Part shown: piece after piece, positions 16,029 through 24,352 of the stretch
How positions within the stretch are numbered: position 1 is the stretch's first letter
How the letters are laid out: each line of letters starts with the position of its first letter
From: Nitrospira sp.
Lineage (GTDB): Bacteria; Nitrospirota; Nitrospiria; Nitrospirales; Nitrospiraceae
Direction of reading: 5' to 3'
NCBI GenBank assembly: GCA_016788885.1
Contig: JAEURX010000013.1
Location: forward strand, 1 to 59,819
DNA: 59,819 nucleotides
Translations under genes and position numbers: made by a program
Notes under the pieces: model-generated
Seen by the model: the letters and a program-made list of their open reading frames with translations, nothing else
What the model was told of the DNA's origin: nothing
The model's database searches: none

Positions 16029-18053
16029 ATGAGTGATTACGCAGTTCTCGGCGACCTGTTGGTGATCTATGCAGTGTCCACTGCGGTCGTGTTCACGTTT
16101 CACCAGTTCCGTCTCCCGTCGATCGCCGGGTTTCTTGTCGCCGGGGCTTTGATCGGCCCGCATGGGTTGCACCTGATTCCCGATGTGTCTCAGGTCCATG
16201 TGCTCGCCGAGATCGGCATCGTCCTGTTGTTGTTCACGATCGGTATGGAGTTTTCGTCCGCGCACTTTGCGGCGGCCCGCCGTACGCTGATGGTGGCGGC
16301 TCCTGTTCAAACCGGTGGGGTCCTGATTCTGGCGCTGCTTGGGGCGCTGGCCGTCGGCCTTTCCTATCAGCAGGGAATTTTCTGGGGATTCCTCCTCGCG
16401 CTCAGCAGCACAGCGATCGTCTTGAAAGCCCTCTCGGAGCAGGGCGAGAGCGATTCATTTCACGGCCGCGCCACGGTCGCGATTTTGATTTTCCAGGACC
16501 TTGCCGTCGTGCCGATGATGCTGATCACGCCGATCCTGGCCACACCCAGCGGGAGTGCGATGGGGATGGTGCTGATGACGCTGGTGAAGGCGGCCGTCGT
16601 GGTCGGGTTGATCGTCGCGGCGGCCTGGTATCTGGTCCCCCGATTGTTGCGGCATATCGTGCGGAGCCGCAGCCGCGAGTTGTTTTTGCTCTCGATCATT
16701 GTGTTGTGTCTGGGGATCGCCTGGTTGACCTCCCTGGGCGGCCTGTCGCTGGCCTTGGGCGCCTTTATCGCGGGTCTGGTCATGTCTGAGTCTGAGTACA
16801 GCCACCAGGCGTTGGCGGAGGTGTTGCCGTTTCGGGACAGCTTCAATAGTTTATTTTTCGTCTCGATTGGCGTCCTGATGGACCTGCGGGTGGTGTTGGA
16901 CCATCCCTTCATCGTCCTGGGGCTGTTGGTCGCCGTCATTGTCGGGAAGTTGCTCACCGGCGCCGGCGCGATGGTCGCGGCTGGAGCCCCTCCCAGGTCG
17001 GCGGTCCTGGTGGGGGTGGCGCTTGCGCAGGTGGGCGAATTCAGCTTCATCCTTGCGCAGCAGGGGCAGGACGCTGGCCTCTTTACCGGAGATCAGTATC
17101 AGTTGTTTCTGGCAGTGTCGGTCCTGACGATGGTCGTGACGCCGTTCGTGATGCAGTGGTCGCCTCATCTGGGGAGGCGGATTGAAGCGTTGCAGCGTGT
17201 TCGCGGATGGATGCCGTCGCGCACGGTGGCCCATGTCGAGCAATTAGAGGGGACGCAGGTCCGGATCAAAGACCATGTCATCATTGTGGGGTACGGTCTC
17301 AATGGGCGCAATCTGGCTCGTGTGCTTGGCGAAACGGAAATTCCGCATGTGGCGTTGGATCTGGATGGGGAAACCGTGCGCCGCGAAGCGCGCCATGGCG
17401 TACCGATCTATTACGGCGACGGCTCGAATGCCAATGTGCTTCGACACATGAAGATCGAAGACGCCAAAGTGCTGGTGGTCGCCCTGTCCGATCCCTTCAC
17501 GGCTCGAAGAACGGTGAAAGTCGCAAAGGGGTTGAATGCGAAGCTGCACATTGTGGTGCGGACGCGATACTTGCGGGAGTTGGAAGAACTGCATCAGCTG
17601 GGCGCAGACGACGTGGTGCCGGAGGAATTCGAAACCTCGATCGAAATTTTTGCGTTGGTGTTACGGACCTATAGCCTGCCCCAGGAATTCGTGGCGCGCA
17701 AGGCCGAGCAGATCAGGCGGGAAGGGTACGCCTTGTTACGGCGCAGTGAAATGCCGGAATTGGCGCACCACCTCCGTGGCGGGACACTGACTGATGTCGA
17801 GGTCGAAACCTGCCGGATCGATGACGACGCGCCGGCGGTGGGAAAATCGTTGGCGGAGCTGTCCATTCGTCCGCGAACCGGGGCGTCGGTCATAGCCTGG
17901 ACCCGGAGTCAGGTGACGCAGTCCAATCCGTCGGAGCACGTCCGCCTGCAGGCAAGCGATGTGATCACGCTGCTCGGATCCCGAGAGCAGATTCGTCGGG
18001 CCATGGCGCTGCTGAACGAGCCCAATCATGGCACGAGCCACCCGATGAGCTAG
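16029..18053 (+). CDS. CPA2 cation:proton antiporter with TrkA-N and TrkA-C domains
   Basis: 674 residues. About 12-13 membrane helices (residues 1-385) of the Na+/H+ exchanger fold, including the LPSIAGFLVAGALIGPHGL opening and the GFLLALSSTAIVLKAL segment with the discontinuous-helix pattern. A TrkA-N Rossmann domain begins at about 416 with VIIVGYGLNGRNLARVLGE, and a TrkA-C domain occupies about 570-665. This is the KefB/KefC/YbaL type, a K+ or Na+/H+ antiporter gated by nucleotides, and possibly by glutathione adducts in Kef. No KefF/KefG ancillary gene is adjacent. No strong ribosome-binding site precedes the ATG. Confidence 0.93.
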   Translation: MSDYAVLGDLLVIYAVSTAVVFTFHQFRLPSIAGFLVAGALIGPHGLHLIPDVSQVHVLAEIGIVLLLFTIGMEFSSAHFAAARRTLMVAAPVQTGGVLILALLGALAVGLSYQQGIFWGFLLALSSTAIVLKALSEQGESDSFHGRATVAILIFQDLAVVPMMLITPILATPSGSAMGMVLMTLVKAAVVVGLIVAAAWYLVPRLLRHIVRSRSRELFLLSIIVLCLGIAWLTSLGGLSLALGAFIAGLVMSESEYSHQALAEVLPFRDSFNSLFFVSIGVLMDLRVVLDHPFIVLGLLVAVIVGKLLTGAGAMVAAGAPPRSAVLVGVALAQVGEFSFILAQQGQDAGLFTGDQYQLFLAVSVLTMVVTPFVMQWSPHLGRRIEALQRVRGWMPSRTVAHVEQLEGTQVRIKDHVIIVGYGLNGRNLARVLGETEIPHVALDLDGETVRREARHGVPIYYGDGSNANVLRHMKIEDAKVLVVALSDPFTARRTVKVAKGLNAKLHIVVRTRYLRELEELHQLGADDVVPEEFETSIEIFALVLRTYSLPQEFVARKAEQIRREGYALLRRSEMPELAHHLRGGTLTDVEVETCRIDDDAPAVGKSLAELSIRPRTGASVIAWTRSQVTQSNPSEHVRLQASDVITLLGSREQIRRAMALLNEPNHGTSHPMS

Positions 18054-18083
18054 CCTCATCGCGCGCCCGATTTTACCAGTCGG

Positions 18084-19172
18084 TTAGCTTCTCCACCGAA
18101 GTGTGACGCGGTCTTTCAGCGGATGGTCCAGCGGTGTCCCGGTTTGGACCGAGGTCAGGTAGGCGGCTTTGAGTTTGTAGTACCACTTGGCCGGAGTGTC
18201 GGCATCGTCGATCAGCATCAGCGCCGGTTTGTACTTCAACCCCACCGCTTGCCGCTCCATGGCCTGCTTGTCCTGCTTCATGAAGATATTGGCGAAGTAT
18301 CGAAACAGGGGTTTGGCAAACGGAAGCCAGGGAAGGATGTTCCAGGCGGCGGCGAAGTCGATTCGGCACTGCTGCTCCCCCACCGGCGTCACGGTGGCAC
18401 GGGAAGACACGAACATCGATCCGCACTGCACGAACTCAAATCGTTGATTGGGAAGGACGAAGTCGATCGTGGTCGTCAGCGGACCACCGTAGAGTTTATT
18501 GAGCAGCTTATAGGGTCCGCTGTTTTTGGAGGGGGCGTGTGGCACCATCCGAAATCCGTTGGGAATGGGCTCGAAGGTCTTTGCCTTGTCGTGCATGCTG
18601 GCTTGAGTTCGCCACCAAGAGCTTTGATGGACGAAAGGGCCGTGTGCAGGATCCATGAGGCCTACGATGCCGTCGTCGATGGTGCAATCCAAGATCGTGG
18701 AGATGTGAACCATACGATACGGCGTGGACGGCAGTGGAAGGCGTGGAAGTTCAGGCATCGGCCCATCCAGCCGTTGCGGATCGGGTAGATAGACCCACAC
18801 ATACCCGTCTGCTTCTTGGCACGGGTAGGAGGTGATCCCGATTTTCTCGGGTCGAAGCGCCGATCCCTCGACAAGAGCCGGAATGTGACGACAGCGACCG
18901 CCTGTATCAAATTGCCATCCGTGATAGGCACACTCAACGCGTTCTCCGTCAAAATGACCGAACGACAGGGGCATGCCCCGATGGGGACAAATGTCTCGCA
19001 TGGCCGCCACTCGACCTTGTCGGTCTCGGCACACGAGAATCGGTTGTCCCAACATGACCTGGGTTTGCATCTGACCGACGGCCAGGGCCTCGCTGGTCGT
19101 CGCCGGGTACCAGAAGCCGAAGAGAGGGGCACTTTTCGTCGGTTTGAGTTCGGTAATGAGGTCTGTGCTCAT
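18084..19172 (-). CDS. Rieske-type aromatic-ring/pheophorbide-oxygenase-like protein
   Basis: 361 residues. N-terminal Rieske [2Fe-2S] site: CPHRGMPL (about 70) and CAYHGW, spacing matching CxH...CxxH. The catalytic domain has DDGIVGLMDPAHGPFVHQ, where Asp and two His should bind mononuclear iron. The C-terminal half (DFVLPNQRFEFVQCG, AAWNILPWLPFAKPLFRY) resembles the PaO/CAO-like subgroup rather than classical two-subunit dioxygenases, and no partner beta subunit or reductase is nearby. Electron donors could be the ferredoxin or the Rieske protein elsewhere in the window (inference). Start chosen after the promoter at 19212-19240; the site before ATG is weak. Confidence 0.82.
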   Translation of the reverse strand: MSTDLITELKPTKSAPLFGFWYPATTSEALAVGQMQTQVMLGQPILVCRDRQGRVAAMRDICPHRGMPLSFGHFDGERVECAYHGWQFDTGGRCRHIPALVEGSALRPEKIGITSYPCQEADGYVWVYLPDPQRLDGPMPELPRLPLPSTPYRMVHISTILDCTIDDGIVGLMDPAHGPFVHQSSWWRTQASMHDKAKTFEPIPNGFRMVPHAPSKNSGPYKLLNKLYGGPLTTTIDFVLPNQRFEFVQCGSMFVSSRATVTPVGEQQCRIDFAAAWNILPWLPFAKPLFRYFANIFMKQDKQAMERQAVGLKYKPALMLIDDADTPAKWYYKLKAAYLTSVQTGTPLDHPLKDRVTLRWRS

Positions 19173-19211
19173 GGGCGACCGGGCAAGCTTCTGGGCTGAA
19201 TGAACGCTTGG

Positions 19212-19240
19212 ACTATAACGGTGGGCCTGCGGCAGGTCAA
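19212..19240 (-). promoter_or_regulatory. Promoter of the Rieske oxygenase gene
   Basis: On the minus strand TTGACC, 17-base spacer, TATAGT, close to consensus. The start would be near 19205, leaving a leader of about 33 bases. It lies back to back with the dsrE-tusA promoter. Confidence 0.7.
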
Positions 19241-19328
19241 GCAAGCACCTGTATCGCATGCGTATCGGGCGAAAGCCGCTGTGGGGCCATACCCATGCGG
19301 GCACGCCTTCGTCCACGGGTCCCATTTC

Positions 19329-19358
19329 TTGACAAGAAAAAGAAGCGGAGACTATAGT
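19329..19358 (+). promoter_or_regulatory. Promoter of the dsrE-tusA operon
   Basis: TTGACA, 18-base spacer, TATAGT: a perfect -35 and a five-of-six -10. The start would be near 19365, with a leader of about 48 bases carrying GAGGGA before the ATG at 19413. It is one of the best promoters in the window. Confidence 0.75.
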
Positions 19359-19412
19359 CATTTTCAGTAGTTTGTCCGCGTGTTCTCTGTGTTCTCACCG
19401 GCGAGGGAAGCG

Positions 19413-19943
19413 ATGACGACCGCACAAATCGAGCCCACAGCGGCCCTGACGCAACTCCGCGAGTCAAAGGCCGACCGCGTGACGATCGTGCTCCTCAGTG
19501 GAGACCTCGATAAGGCAATGGCCGCGTTTATTATCGCGACCGGCGCTGCTGCCATGGGTATGCAGGTGACAGTGTTTTTCACCTTCTGGGGGCTCAATAC
19601 GATTCGCAAAAAAGGGGCAAGCAGTTCAGCGTCGGATTGGCTGCGCCGGATGTTCGGCTTCCTCAACAAAGGCGGAGCCGATACCTTGCCTCTGTCCCGT
19701 TTTCACTTCTGGGGGCTGGGCACAAAAATGATGCAAGTCGTGATGAGGCAGAATCGCATGCCTGGCGTGCCGGAGCTGATGCAGATGGCGCTGGACCTTG
19801 ATGTTCGCTTCATTGCCTGCACCACCACAATGGGCTTGATGGGAATTACCAAAGACACGTTGATCGACGGCATCGACCAATTCGCGGGTGTGACCACCTA
19901 CCTGGCTGAAGCGAAGCAGGGCAGCGTCAATCTGTTCATATAA
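19413..19943 (+). CDS. DsrE-family protein (DsrE2-like)
   Basis: 176 residues. DsrE/DsrF-like fold: ADRVTIVLLSGDLDKAMAAF, ATGAAAMGMQVTVFFTFWG (a hydrophobic stretch that in DsrE2 proteins can be a membrane helix), and a C-terminal ACTTTMGLMG with a Cys at the site where DsrE proteins carry sulfur, ending SVNLFI. DsrE2 proteins accept persulfide sulfur from TusA-type carriers in sulfur oxidation and trafficking. tusA follows 20 bases later, which supports this role. A second family member is at 22935-23354. Confidence 0.85.
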   Translation: MTTAQIEPTAALTQLRESKADRVTIVLLSGDLDKAMAAFIIATGAAAMGMQVTVFFTFWGLNTIRKKGASSSASDWLRRMFGFLNKGGADTLPLSRFHFWGLGTKMMQVVMRQNRMPGVPELMQMALDLDVRFIACTTTMGLMGITKDTLIDGIDQFAGVTTYLAEAKQGSVNLFI

Positions 19944-19963
19944 GCAGGGGTTGAGGAGAGGGC

Positions 19964-20209
19964 ATGATACAGGCCGATGTGAAACTCGATACGCTCGGGT
20001 ACTTTTGTCCGATGCCGATCATTCTGACGTCGAAGAAGATTAAGGAACTGACGATGGGCCAGGTGCTGGAAGTCGTCTCGGACGATGAGGGTATCAAGAA
20101 AGATATGCCGGCCTGGTGTGAAACGACCGGCCATGAAATGGTGGGACTGGAGGAAGAGCACAGTTCTTCCAAGCGAATCTACAAGGCGTTCGTCAAGAAG
20201 GCCAAGTAA
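19964..20209 (+). CDS. tusA: TusA-family sulfur-carrier protein
   Basis: 81 residues, the usual TusA length. The sulfur-carrying motif CPMP (after LGYF) is near residue 16, in the two-layer alpha/beta fold LDTLGYFCPMPII ... MGQVLEVVSDDEG. The C-terminal part (KDMPAWCETTGHE) is also typical. TusA hands persulfide sulfur to DsrE-type partners and, in other bacteria, to tRNA thiolation or molybdenum-cofactor enzymes. A GAGGAGAG site precedes the ATG, and a terminator follows 45 bases after the stop. The pairing with dsrE suggests sulfur trafficking, although no dsrAB or sox gene is visible here. Confidence 0.93.
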   Translation: MIQADVKLDTLGYFCPMPIILTSKKIKELTMGQVLEVVSDDEGIKKDMPAWCETTGHEMVGLEEEHSSSKRIYKAFVKKAK

Positions 20210-20253
20210 CATTCGAGGACAGGCCACGCATGCGAGGCCGTCGTGTTTCTGCC

Positions 20254-20288
20254 AAGCCGGAGGGGAGCCGAAACCCCCCGGCTTTTTT
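20254..20288 (+). terminator. Intrinsic terminator after tusA
   Basis: Stem AAGCCGG plus GGGG paired with CCCC plus CCGGCTT, with one bulged A, an 8-base loop and a run of six T. It closes the dsrE-tusA operon. Confidence 0.88.
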
Positions 20289-20348
20289 CTTGCGTCGAGG
20301 AACCCCGGCGACGGTGTCTTGATCTGAGAGGATGGGAGCACGCACGCA

Positions 20349-21908
20349 GTGAGTCAGATCGTCGAATGTGTGCCGAATTTCAGCGAAGGCCGGAATCCTG
20401 AGGTGATTCACGCGCTCGCTGCCCTGGTTCGGTCTGTGCCCGGCGTGGTGCTGCTGGATGAGACGAAGGATCCGGACCACCATCGGGCGGTCCTGACCTT
20501 CGCGGGAAGGCCCTATGCTGTGGCGGAAGTCGCCTTTCAGATGGCGCGGCTCGCCTCGCAACTGATCGACCTGCAGACGCATCATGGTGAACATCCGCGC
20601 GTCGGGGCGACAGATGTCATGCCCTTCGTCCCCATTCGTGACGTCAGTATGCAGGACTGTGTGCAGTTGGCTCGCATGGTGGGGCAACGGATCGGCAACG
20701 AACTCAAAATTCCCGTCTTCCTTTACGAACAGGCGGCGAGCAAGCCTGAGCGGAAGCAACTGGAGTGGATTCGAAAGGGAGGGCTGAAAGGATTGGCCGA
20801 CCGAATGGCTGCCGATCCTGGATGGGCTCCGGATTTTGGACCGAAGCAGTTGCACCCGTCCGCCGGGGCGACCGTGGTGGGTGCGCGGTGGCCGCTCATC
20901 GCCTTCAATGTGAATTTGAAGACGCAGGATCTGTCAGTCGCGAAAGCAATTGCGAAGGTCGTTCGTCAGTCGAGCGGAGGCCTTCCCTGTGTGAAAGCCA
21001 TCGGCGTCGAGCTGCGCAGTCAGGGACTCGTGCAGGTCTCGATGAATCTGACGAACCATGAGGAGACACCGCTGCACAAGGCGTTTGCCGCGGTGCAGCA
21101 GGCGGCGGCGGCTCATGGCGTGGAGGTTGCCGGGACCGAACTCATCGGTCTTGTCCCAGAGCAGGCCCTCATTGAGACGGCACAACAGGCGCTCTGTCTG
21201 GATCGATTCGAGAGGCGGCAGGTGCTTGAAGCGCGTTTGGAGACTGCCGAATCGCGTTCGGCGATTGGGCGACTAGCCGCATCCCCATCAGTCAAAGCAC
21301 AGCCATCTGCGACCCGCTTCGGGGCATCTGATGTGTGGGAAGGTGCAGAGCAGGGACTGACCGGGGGCAGCGCGGGCGCCCGTTCCGCCATGTTTGCGGC
21401 TGCCTTGGGGGTCATGGTGGCGAAGTTGAATCGCGCGCGAGCGGTAGAAACGCGCTTGTCTGAAATTTCAGCGAGACTCTCGGAACTGGTGCAGGGTGAT
21501 CGCGATGCCTATGCCCGTGTGCTACAGGCCAAGAAGCTTCCACCGAATCATCCCGATCGTGCGATCGCCCTGTCGTCCGGTCTCCTGGGTGCGATTGAGA
21601 CTCCCCTGGAAATCGTGAAACTGTCCTGCGAACTCATTCCGCTCCTGCGCGGACTCATGGCGCAGGCGAAGCCCGAGGTGCATCCGGATCTCACGATGGG
21701 GATGCGGTTGGCCGATGCGGTCATCGATGGGTGTGTGGCCATGGTGGAAGAGAACATGAAAACTCAACCAAATCAGCAGCTTATTGAGTCGATCCGGCAG
21801 CGATTTTCGCGTGTCGAACAAATGCTTGTGGATGCGAAATCGCTATGCTACACTCCGCCCTTCGATTCGTGGCCCCAAAACATGTTGAATATCCTGAAAC
21901 TTCGGTGA
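20349..21908 (+). CDS. ftcD: Bifunctional glutamate formimidoyltransferase / formimidoyl-THF cyclodeaminase
   Basis: 519 residues from a GTG with GGGAG ten bases upstream. Residues 1 to about 300 form the formiminotransferase domains: VECVPNFSEGRNPEVI, GRPYAVAEVAFQMARLA, THHGEHPRVGATDVMPFVP and LHPSAGATVVGAR. From about 330 the cyclodeaminase domain carries GGSAGARSAMFAAALGVMVA and helical repeats up to the C-terminus. The enzyme moves the formimino group from formiminoglutamate to tetrahydrofolate and then deaminates it to methenyl-THF. No histidine-degradation genes (hutHUI) are adjacent, so its supply of substrate here is unclear. Confidence 0.92.
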   Translation: MSQIVECVPNFSEGRNPEVIHALAALVRSVPGVVLLDETKDPDHHRAVLTFAGRPYAVAEVAFQMARLASQLIDLQTHHGEHPRVGATDVMPFVPIRDVSMQDCVQLARMVGQRIGNELKIPVFLYEQAASKPERKQLEWIRKGGLKGLADRMAADPGWAPDFGPKQLHPSAGATVVGARWPLIAFNVNLKTQDLSVAKAIAKVVRQSSGGLPCVKAIGVELRSQGLVQVSMNLTNHEETPLHKAFAAVQQAAAAHGVEVAGTELIGLVPEQALIETAQQALCLDRFERRQVLEARLETAESRSAIGRLAASPSVKAQPSATRFGASDVWEGAEQGLTGGSAGARSAMFAAALGVMVAKLNRARAVETRLSEISARLSELVQGDRDAYARVLQAKKLPPNHPDRAIALSSGLLGAIETPLEIVKLSCELIPLLRGLMAQAKPEVHPDLTMGMRLADAVIDGCVAMVEENMKTQPNQQLIESIRQRFSRVEQMLVDAKSLCYTPPFDSWPQNMLNILKLR

Positions 21909-21931
21909 AAGAGAGTCGAAGGTAGCTGACG

Positions 21932-22126
21932 ATGGAAATTAAGGTTTTCAATAACAACGTTGAAAAGGCCCTGAAGGTCGCCAAGAAAAAGTTGGCGGGC
22001 GAAGGATTGTTCCGCGAACTGAAGCGACGTCGGTATTATGAAAAGCCGAGTGTTCGCAAGAAGGCGAAAGAGCGCGAGGCTCAACGTCGGCGACAGAAGT
22101 GGCTTGCGAAGCGACGGCCTGAATAG
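21932..22126 (+). CDS. rpsU: 30S ribosomal protein S21
   Basis: 64 residues, highly basic: MEIKVFNNNVEKALKVAKKK, then the conserved FRELKRRRYYEKPS and KKAKEREAQRRRQKWLAKRR. This is a small-subunit protein near the anti-Shine-Dalgarno end of 16S rRNA. GAAGG lies before the ATG. It lies 23 bases after ftcD and is not in the usual rpsU-dnaG-rpoD arrangement. Confidence 0.97.
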   Translation: MEIKVFNNNVEKALKVAKKKLAGEGLFRELKRRRYYEKPSVRKKAKEREAQRRRQKWLAKRRPE

Positions 22127-22196
22127 TCGTCGGGCATTCCTTCCTTCAGACGACCATTGCGATCACTCCAGCTAAGCTCTCCGCTCCGGCAGATCC

Positions 22197-22856
22197 ATGC
22201 AGGCGCAACAAATCCACGCTGCCATCCGTACGGTCAAGCGGGAGATTGCCCAATGGCCTGATCCGGTGGTCGGCGTTGTGGCCAAAGAGACCAGCCGCGA
22301 TCCGTTCCTGGTTCTGATTTCCTGCCTCCTCAGTCTACGCACAAAAGACAAAACCACTGCCGAAGCCAGTGCGCGGCTGTTTGCGCTGGCGTCCACTCCG
22401 GCCACGATGCGGCAGCTCACGTTGTCGGCCGTCGAGCAGGCCATTTATCCCGTTGGGTTCTACCGGACCAAGGCGAAACAGATTCTTCAGATTTGCACGC
22501 AGCTGCTCGAGCGATACCAAGGGCGTGTGCCGGATTGCATCGAAGAGCTGTTAACGCTGCCCGGTGTGGGGCGAAAGACGGCGAACTTAGTGGTCACAGT
22601 TGGATATGAGAAGCCGGGGATTTGTGTCGACATTCATGTCCATCGGATCAGTAATCGATGGGGGTATGTGAAGGCGAACACCCCGGACGAGACGGAGCAG
22701 GCGCTCCGCAGAAAACTACCCAGCCAGTATTGGATCACTTTCAACGATCTGCTCGTCCCTTACGGACAGCACCTCTGCCAACCTGTCTCGCCGTTCTGTA
22801 GCCGATGCAAAATTGTGAAATATTGCGATCGAATCGGTGTGACGAAAAGCCGTTAG
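22197..22856 (+). CDS. nth: Endonuclease III
   Basis: 219 residues. DNA glycosylase/AP-lyase of base-excision repair acting on oxidised pyrimidines. The helix-hairpin-helix is LLTLPGVGRKTANLV; the catalytic Lys lies within LPGVGRKT and the Asp in ICVDIHVHRIS. The C-terminal iron-sulfur loop is CQPVSPFCSRCKIVKYC with spacing C-x6-C-x2-C-x5-C, exactly as in [4Fe-4S] endonuclease III. No clear ribosome-binding site lies before the ATG. Confidence 0.96.
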   Translation: MQAQQIHAAIRTVKREIAQWPDPVVGVVAKETSRDPFLVLISCLLSLRTKDKTTAEASARLFALASTPATMRQLTLSAVEQAIYPVGFYRTKAKQILQICTQLLERYQGRVPDCIEELLTLPGVGRKTANLVVTVGYEKPGICVDIHVHRISNRWGYVKANTPDETEQALRRKLPSQYWITFNDLLVPYGQHLCQPVSPFCSRCKIVKYCDRIGVTKSR

Positions 22857-22934
22857 ACGTACCTCATTCAGGCAATCGCTGGGATGAAGAGAGTGGTGGC
22901 GGATGGCGCGCGTTAGACGCGGCCGCAACGGCGA

Positions 22935-23354
22935 TCAGATAAACAGCTTGGTTTCCGCCTGGGCCGTCAATGACAGGATGGAGGGCAGGCCCAGCACTTC
23001 GTCGACGTTTCGCTCGACGGCCCCTGCGTCAACTCCCATGTATTCAAGGCCCGCGCTGCAGGCGATGACACGAAATTGGCCCACGAGGCGGGCTTCTCGA
23101 AACATTTCGGAGATAGTGGGCACCTTTTTTTCTTTCAGGAGACGGGCGACCTCATCGGCGGAGGCCGCATATTCCTGAGGAAAGTCGATCTGATCGAGTT
23201 TGCCCTCCGCCAGTTTCTTGATCGTCCAGAACAGCAGGACGACAATCACGTCTTTGCCCATCGCTGCGGCGGTCAGGCCGAGGGTGGCCACCTGGTGCAA
23301 TTTATCGTACGTGGCGTTGTGGGCGAAGATGACGAATTTGGGTTTCTCGGCCAT
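22935..23354 (-). CDS. DsrE-family protein (second copy)
   Basis: 139 residues. DsrE-like fold: KFVIFAHNATYDKLHQVATLG, AAAMGKDVIVVLLFWTIKKLA, and the C-terminal VIACSAGLEYMGVD with a Cys where the 19413 protein has ACTTTMG. It ends ETKLFI, matching NLFI of that protein, so the two are paralogues. It follows the 23360-23755 gene by 5 bases on the same transcript. No tusA is adjacent. It may act in sulfur or redox relay, but this is inference. Confidence 0.83.
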   Translation of the reverse strand: MAEKPKFVIFAHNATYDKLHQVATLGLTAAAMGKDVIVVLLFWTIKKLAEGKLDQIDFPQEYAASADEVARLLKEKKVPTISEMFREARLVGQFRVIACSAGLEYMGVDAGAVERNVDEVLGLPSILSLTAQAETKLFI

Positions 23355-23359
23355 GGCGG

Positions 23360-23755
23360 CTATTTGACCTTCTGTCGGGTTTTGACGCTGTTCACAAAAT
23401 CGGTGATGGCCGCATCCACTTCGGCCGGTGTCATGGCGCGGTCGTGCATTTCACTTTCGTCGAGCAGGTACCGCGTGCCTTCTTTTTCTTGCCGGACCAC
23501 CACGGAATTTTCCGGAGTGACTTCCACCCGCATGAACCACTCTTTCCCGTCCTGGGTGATGACGACTTCCTTTCCGAGCCCGATTTTGGTGATTTCAATA
23601 GCGAGTGTGGGCCCGTCCGGTGCATCCGCAGCCTGAGCTCCGTGATGCAGTGGGACGAGGGGACTGAGTGTCAGCACGAGGCCAAGGAGGGACAGGACGT
23701 AGACGATGGAAGGATGCTGCGTCGGCAGCCAGTTCTCAACAAGGTGCAGCGGCAT
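23360..23755 (-). CDS. Small exported protein of unknown function
   Basis: About 131 residues. A long N-terminal hydrophobic signal (VYVLSLLGLVLTLSPLV, cut near AQA) is followed by a domain rich in Lys/Glu/Val: TLAIEITKIGLGKEVVITQD, WFMRVEVTPENSVVVRQEKE, and a helical tail. No family recognised; the second half looks like a small beta-sandwich. The ATG lies 7 bases after a TATAAT with no ribosome-binding site. Coexpressed with the DsrE gene downstream, so it could be a periplasmic partner, but this is speculative. Confidence 0.6.
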   Translation of the reverse strand: MPLHLVENWLPTQHPSIVYVLSLLGLVLTLSPLVPLHHGAQAADAPDGPTLAIEITKIGLGKEVVITQDGKEWFMRVEVTPENSVVVRQEKEGTRYLLDESEMHDRAMTPAEVDAAITDFVNSVKTRQKVK

Positions 23756-23762
23756 AGGGCGA

Positions 23763-23791
23763 ATTATATCTGGAGGCGTGGGGAACGTAAA
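23763..23791 (-). promoter_or_regulatory. Promoter of the exported protein-dsrE unit, probably leaderless
   Basis: On the minus strand TTTACG, 17-base spacer, TATAAT, then seven bases to ATG 23755. There is no ribosome-binding site. Confidence 0.6.
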
Positions 23792-23808
23792 CCGGCATGC
23801 CGATACTC

Positions 23809-23838
23809 TTTCCGCCGTACAAAGCCCCATGCTAGGAT
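23809..23838 (+). promoter_or_regulatory. Divergent promoter of the PGPGW-like gene, probably leaderless
   Basis: TTTCCG, 18-base spacer (or TTCCGC with 17), TAGGAT, then six bases to GTG 23845. The same TAGGAT-6-start arrangement occurs at 5611. Confidence 0.5.
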
Positions 23839-23844
23839 GCGCCG

Positions 23845-24276
23845 GTGATGTCCGACCTGTTGGCGCAGATCGAGTCCTACGTCCCGGCGAACGTGCTCAT
23901 TTGGTTTGCTGTTTCGTCCGTGTTCATGTTTGTCGGGACTCTCATCGCGATTCCCATTATTCTCATGCGGTTGCCGGCTGATTATTTCGATGTCCGCACG
24001 CCGCGCCCCTGGATGGAAAATCACCATCCGATTATTCGGCTGTTGGGGCATATTGTCAAAAATGTCGTCGGGGCGATTTTTCTCTTCGCAGGGTTTCTCA
24101 TGCTGTTTCTGCCGGGGCAGGGGGTGTTGACGATGCTAATCGGGCTCTCGTTGATTGAATTCCCGGGGAAGCGGCGCGTGGAAGCGAAGATCGTGGGGCA
24201 ATCGACCGTCCTGAGCACCATCAACGCCATGCGGGCGAAGTTCGACAAACCCCCACTGATCATCGCGCCGGATTGA
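23845..24276 (+). CDS. Membrane protein, PGPGW-like family
   Basis: 143 residues from GTG 23845 (ATG 23848 is next). Two hydrophobic segments are visible: WFAVSSVFMFVGTLIAIPI and IFLFAGFLMLFLPGQGVL, the second followed by LIGLSLIEFPGKRR. The LPGQGVLTMLIGL pattern resembles the putative transmembrane PGPGW family (PF09656), of unknown function. The C-terminal basic part is cytoplasmic by the positive-inside rule. The start is placed by the promoter, 6 bases after TAGGAT. polA follows 76 bases later. Confidence 0.68.
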   Translation: MMSDLLAQIESYVPANVLIWFAVSSVFMFVGTLIAIPIILMRLPADYFDVRTPRPWMENHHPIIRLLGHIVKNVVGAIFLFAGFLMLFLPGQGVLTMLIGLSLIEFPGKRRVEAKIVGQSTVLSTINAMRAKFDKPPLIIAPD

Positions 24277-24352
24277 TCAGGTTGAGCTCAATCGTGTTAC
24301 GCAATCCAAGCTAACATCACTGTGCCTGCTGCCTTGTGCCTTGTACTCCACC

